Assembly: GCF_014192335.1 (NCBI RefSeq)
Contig: NZ_JACHXU010000021.1
Span: 1-64,000, forward strand
Source: Aporhodopirellula rubra
GTDB taxonomy: Bacteria > Planctomycetota > Planctomycetia > Pirellulales > Pirellulaceae
Length of the DNA stretch: 64,000 bases
Reading direction: 5' to 3'
Below the pieces are notes generated by a model. That model was given only the letters and a program-made list of their open reading frames with translations. It ran no database searches and had not been told where the DNA came from. Position 1 is the stretch's first letter, and each line of letters opens with the position of its first letter. Both the position numbers and the translations under genes were made by a program. Of the stretch, positions 62,953-64,000 are shown one piece after another.

Positions 62953-64000
62953 TCAAAAATCGTCTTCGTCCGAAGGCTGTTTGACCGTGGCCAACCGAAC
63001 GGGCTGGTTCGCACCGGACTTCCACAGGTGGATCAATCCGAGATCGACGGCTTCTTGCTGAAGCTCCTTCGCCTTTCTCTGAGACCCCATGGCATCGCCG
63101 GCACGACTGCGGACCGTCGTCATGCGCTGCGGTTCTTGACAGACAAACCGCTCGGCGAACATTTCGGCGGTCCATTCCTCTTTGGCCAACTTCTTCTTCT
63201 CGGACTTGCTTCCGGTTGATCGAGTCTTGCCCCTGTGTTCAGACTTCAAGTCTTTCGGTTCTAGCAAGTCGTCGGTGTGCCAGGCTGGGAACGACCACCG
63301 CAGGCACCGCGGTTCAATCGGAGGCCAAGATCGGACCGCGGCATCAACGACGACGCAGCCGGGTTCTTGATGATGCCGCAGGACTAGGTGGGTATCGGTC
63401 GCCCGCGATTGACTGCCCGCGCCGGCACCCACGTCGGTCACGGACTTCGCGGATTGGTTGCCCTTACTCGCGTGATGGACCAGAACGAACGAGCACTGCA
63501 ACTCGGAAGCGTAACGGTCCAAAGTGTTGTAAAGGTCGGTGACGTTACCGTTGCTGTTCTCATCCGTGTCCTTCGGCATGAAGCGGTAGAACGCGTCCAG
63601 AATGATCAACTTGAAGAAGCCGGGTTTGAAGGTGTCAAAGTAAGACCGCAGCGAATTGATGTCGGGAAGCCGGCCACGCAAATTGTCGATGAACATCGAC
63701 TGATTCAGGGACTCGACCGGGATGTCGCGAGCCCAGGCCACGCGGGGAATCCGATCAGAAGATGTTTCCGCATGCAGTTCGTTGTCGAGCAGCAAGACGT
63801 TTCCCTGGTGCGTCGGGTAGGCATCCAACCAATCTCGCCCCGTGGCCACCGCCATCGCCAAATCCAACACCAACCAGGACTTACCCAGCTTCGGCGGTGC
63901 GATCACGTTCATCGTTTCGCCGACTCGCAGCAAGCCGTCAATAATTGGATCACGCAAAACCGGAAAGTCGCTGAGCAGTTCGCCGACGGGTCTGATTTGT
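62953..64000 (-). CDS. RepA-like AAA (RecA-fold) ATPase, 5' end beyond window
   Basis: The minus-strand frame is open to the right window edge, so the true start is outside; 348 codons are visible. Walker A APPKLGKSWLVLDLAMAVA, Walker B FFKLIILDAFYRFMP, and the family motif FVLVHHASKGNQSAKSVTDV GAG (quoted in two parts: HHASKG, DVGAGAGSQSR) mark an AAA_25/RepA hexameric helicase-like protein of plasmids and integrated elements. The C-terminal 90 residues are basic with a winged-helix-like end (GSQRKAKELQQEAVDLGLIH). Probably helps replication of the excised element. Confidence 0.88.
   Translation of the reverse strand, partial: QIRPVGELLSDFPVLRDPIIDGLLRVGETMNVIAPPKLGKSWLVLDLAMAVATGRDWLDAYPTHQGNVLLLDNELHAETSSDRIPRVAWARDIPVESLNQSMFIDNLRGRLPDINSLRSYFDTFKPGFFKLIILDAFYRFMPKDTDENSNGNVTDLYNTLDRYASELQCSFVLVHHASKGNQSAKSVTDVGAGAGSQSRATDTHLVLRHHQEPGCVVVDAAVRSWPPIEPRCLRWSFPAWHTDDLLEPKDLKSEHRGKTRSTGSKSEKKKLAKEEWTAEMFAERFVCQEPQRMTTVRSRAGDAMGSQRKAKELQQEAVDLGLIHLWKSGANQPVRLATVKQPSDEDDF

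Noticed and set aside
62201-63175. 324-residue minus ORF spanning the hairpin tract
   Set aside because: It merges the real 140-residue gene with non-coding GC/GT repeats and the shadow of the RepA-like gene; the true start is at 62623.

Overview
The window looks like chromosomal DNA from a planctomycete of the Pirellulaceae (Rhodopirellula-like). Evidence: two formylglycine sulfatases plus a sulfatase fragment; a GH29 fucosidase; a DUF1559 protein with a prepilin-type N-terminus; a DUF1592/DUF1552 pair; an ECF sigma factor followed by a FecR-LamG membrane protein; an SHD1-domain protein; and long intergenic spaces with extragenic repeats. The identification comes from gene content only; there is no rRNA in the window.

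Layout. 1-490: 3' end of an IS630-type transposase. 0.5-12.4 kb: secreted carbohydrate and sulfate-ester catabolism (sulfatase, sulfatase remnant, DUF1559 protein, small lipoprotein, sigma/FecR pair, then a second sulfatase overlapping a beta-sandwich protein, followed by a DUF5722-like glycosidase). 12.5-13.1 kb: a methyltransferase. 13.1-22.7 kb: a copper/silver homeostasis island: TolC-like lipoprotein, Cys-rich exported protein, TRASH/YHS-like lipoprotein, CusB-like adaptor with three metal-binding knuckles and a DUF3347 tail, CusA-like pump, CsoR repressor and a Csp-like copper storage protein. Two matching palindromes of the CsoR-box type lie in its two divergent intergenic regions.

22.9-34.6 kb: GH43-like protein, Tat-exported NHL propeller protein, a small conserved-looking protein followed by a 1131-residue protein with two complete SF1 helicase engines (Upf1-like plus UvrD-like), esterase, GH29 fucosidase and a TlpA-type thioredoxin. 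34.9-39.5 kb: DUF1552 and DUF1592 (two-haem) proteins. 39.5-41.9 kb: a gene-poor stretch with a membrane-protein ORF and a large imperfect tandem-repeat block. 41.9-46.9 kb: Ser/Thr kinase, unknown secreted protein, AhpD-like protein divergent from a MocR regulator, and an exported DJ-1/PfpI protein.

46.9-57.9 kb: housekeeping and mixed genes: tRNA-Val (with a decayed second copy next to it), infC, a Gly/Tyr-rich secreted protein, a YpdA-like flavoprotein, the SHD1/DLFG-repeat protein, a histidine kinase with a haem-binding sensor domain, an unknown protein, lysS and tRNA-Arg(CCG).

58.2-64.0 kb: an integrative element, all on the minus strand: a RepA-like ATPase that runs off the window, small unknown genes, DUF2924, a large serine recombinase and a DUF4314 protein, with tightly overlapping start/stop codons and several intrinsic terminators. 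It begins about 280 bp after tRNA-Arg. The most novel-looking items are the double helicase with its small neighbour, the copper regulon operators, the DLFG-repeat SHD1 protein, the ABBAA repeat block and the GC/GT hairpin tract in the mobile element.
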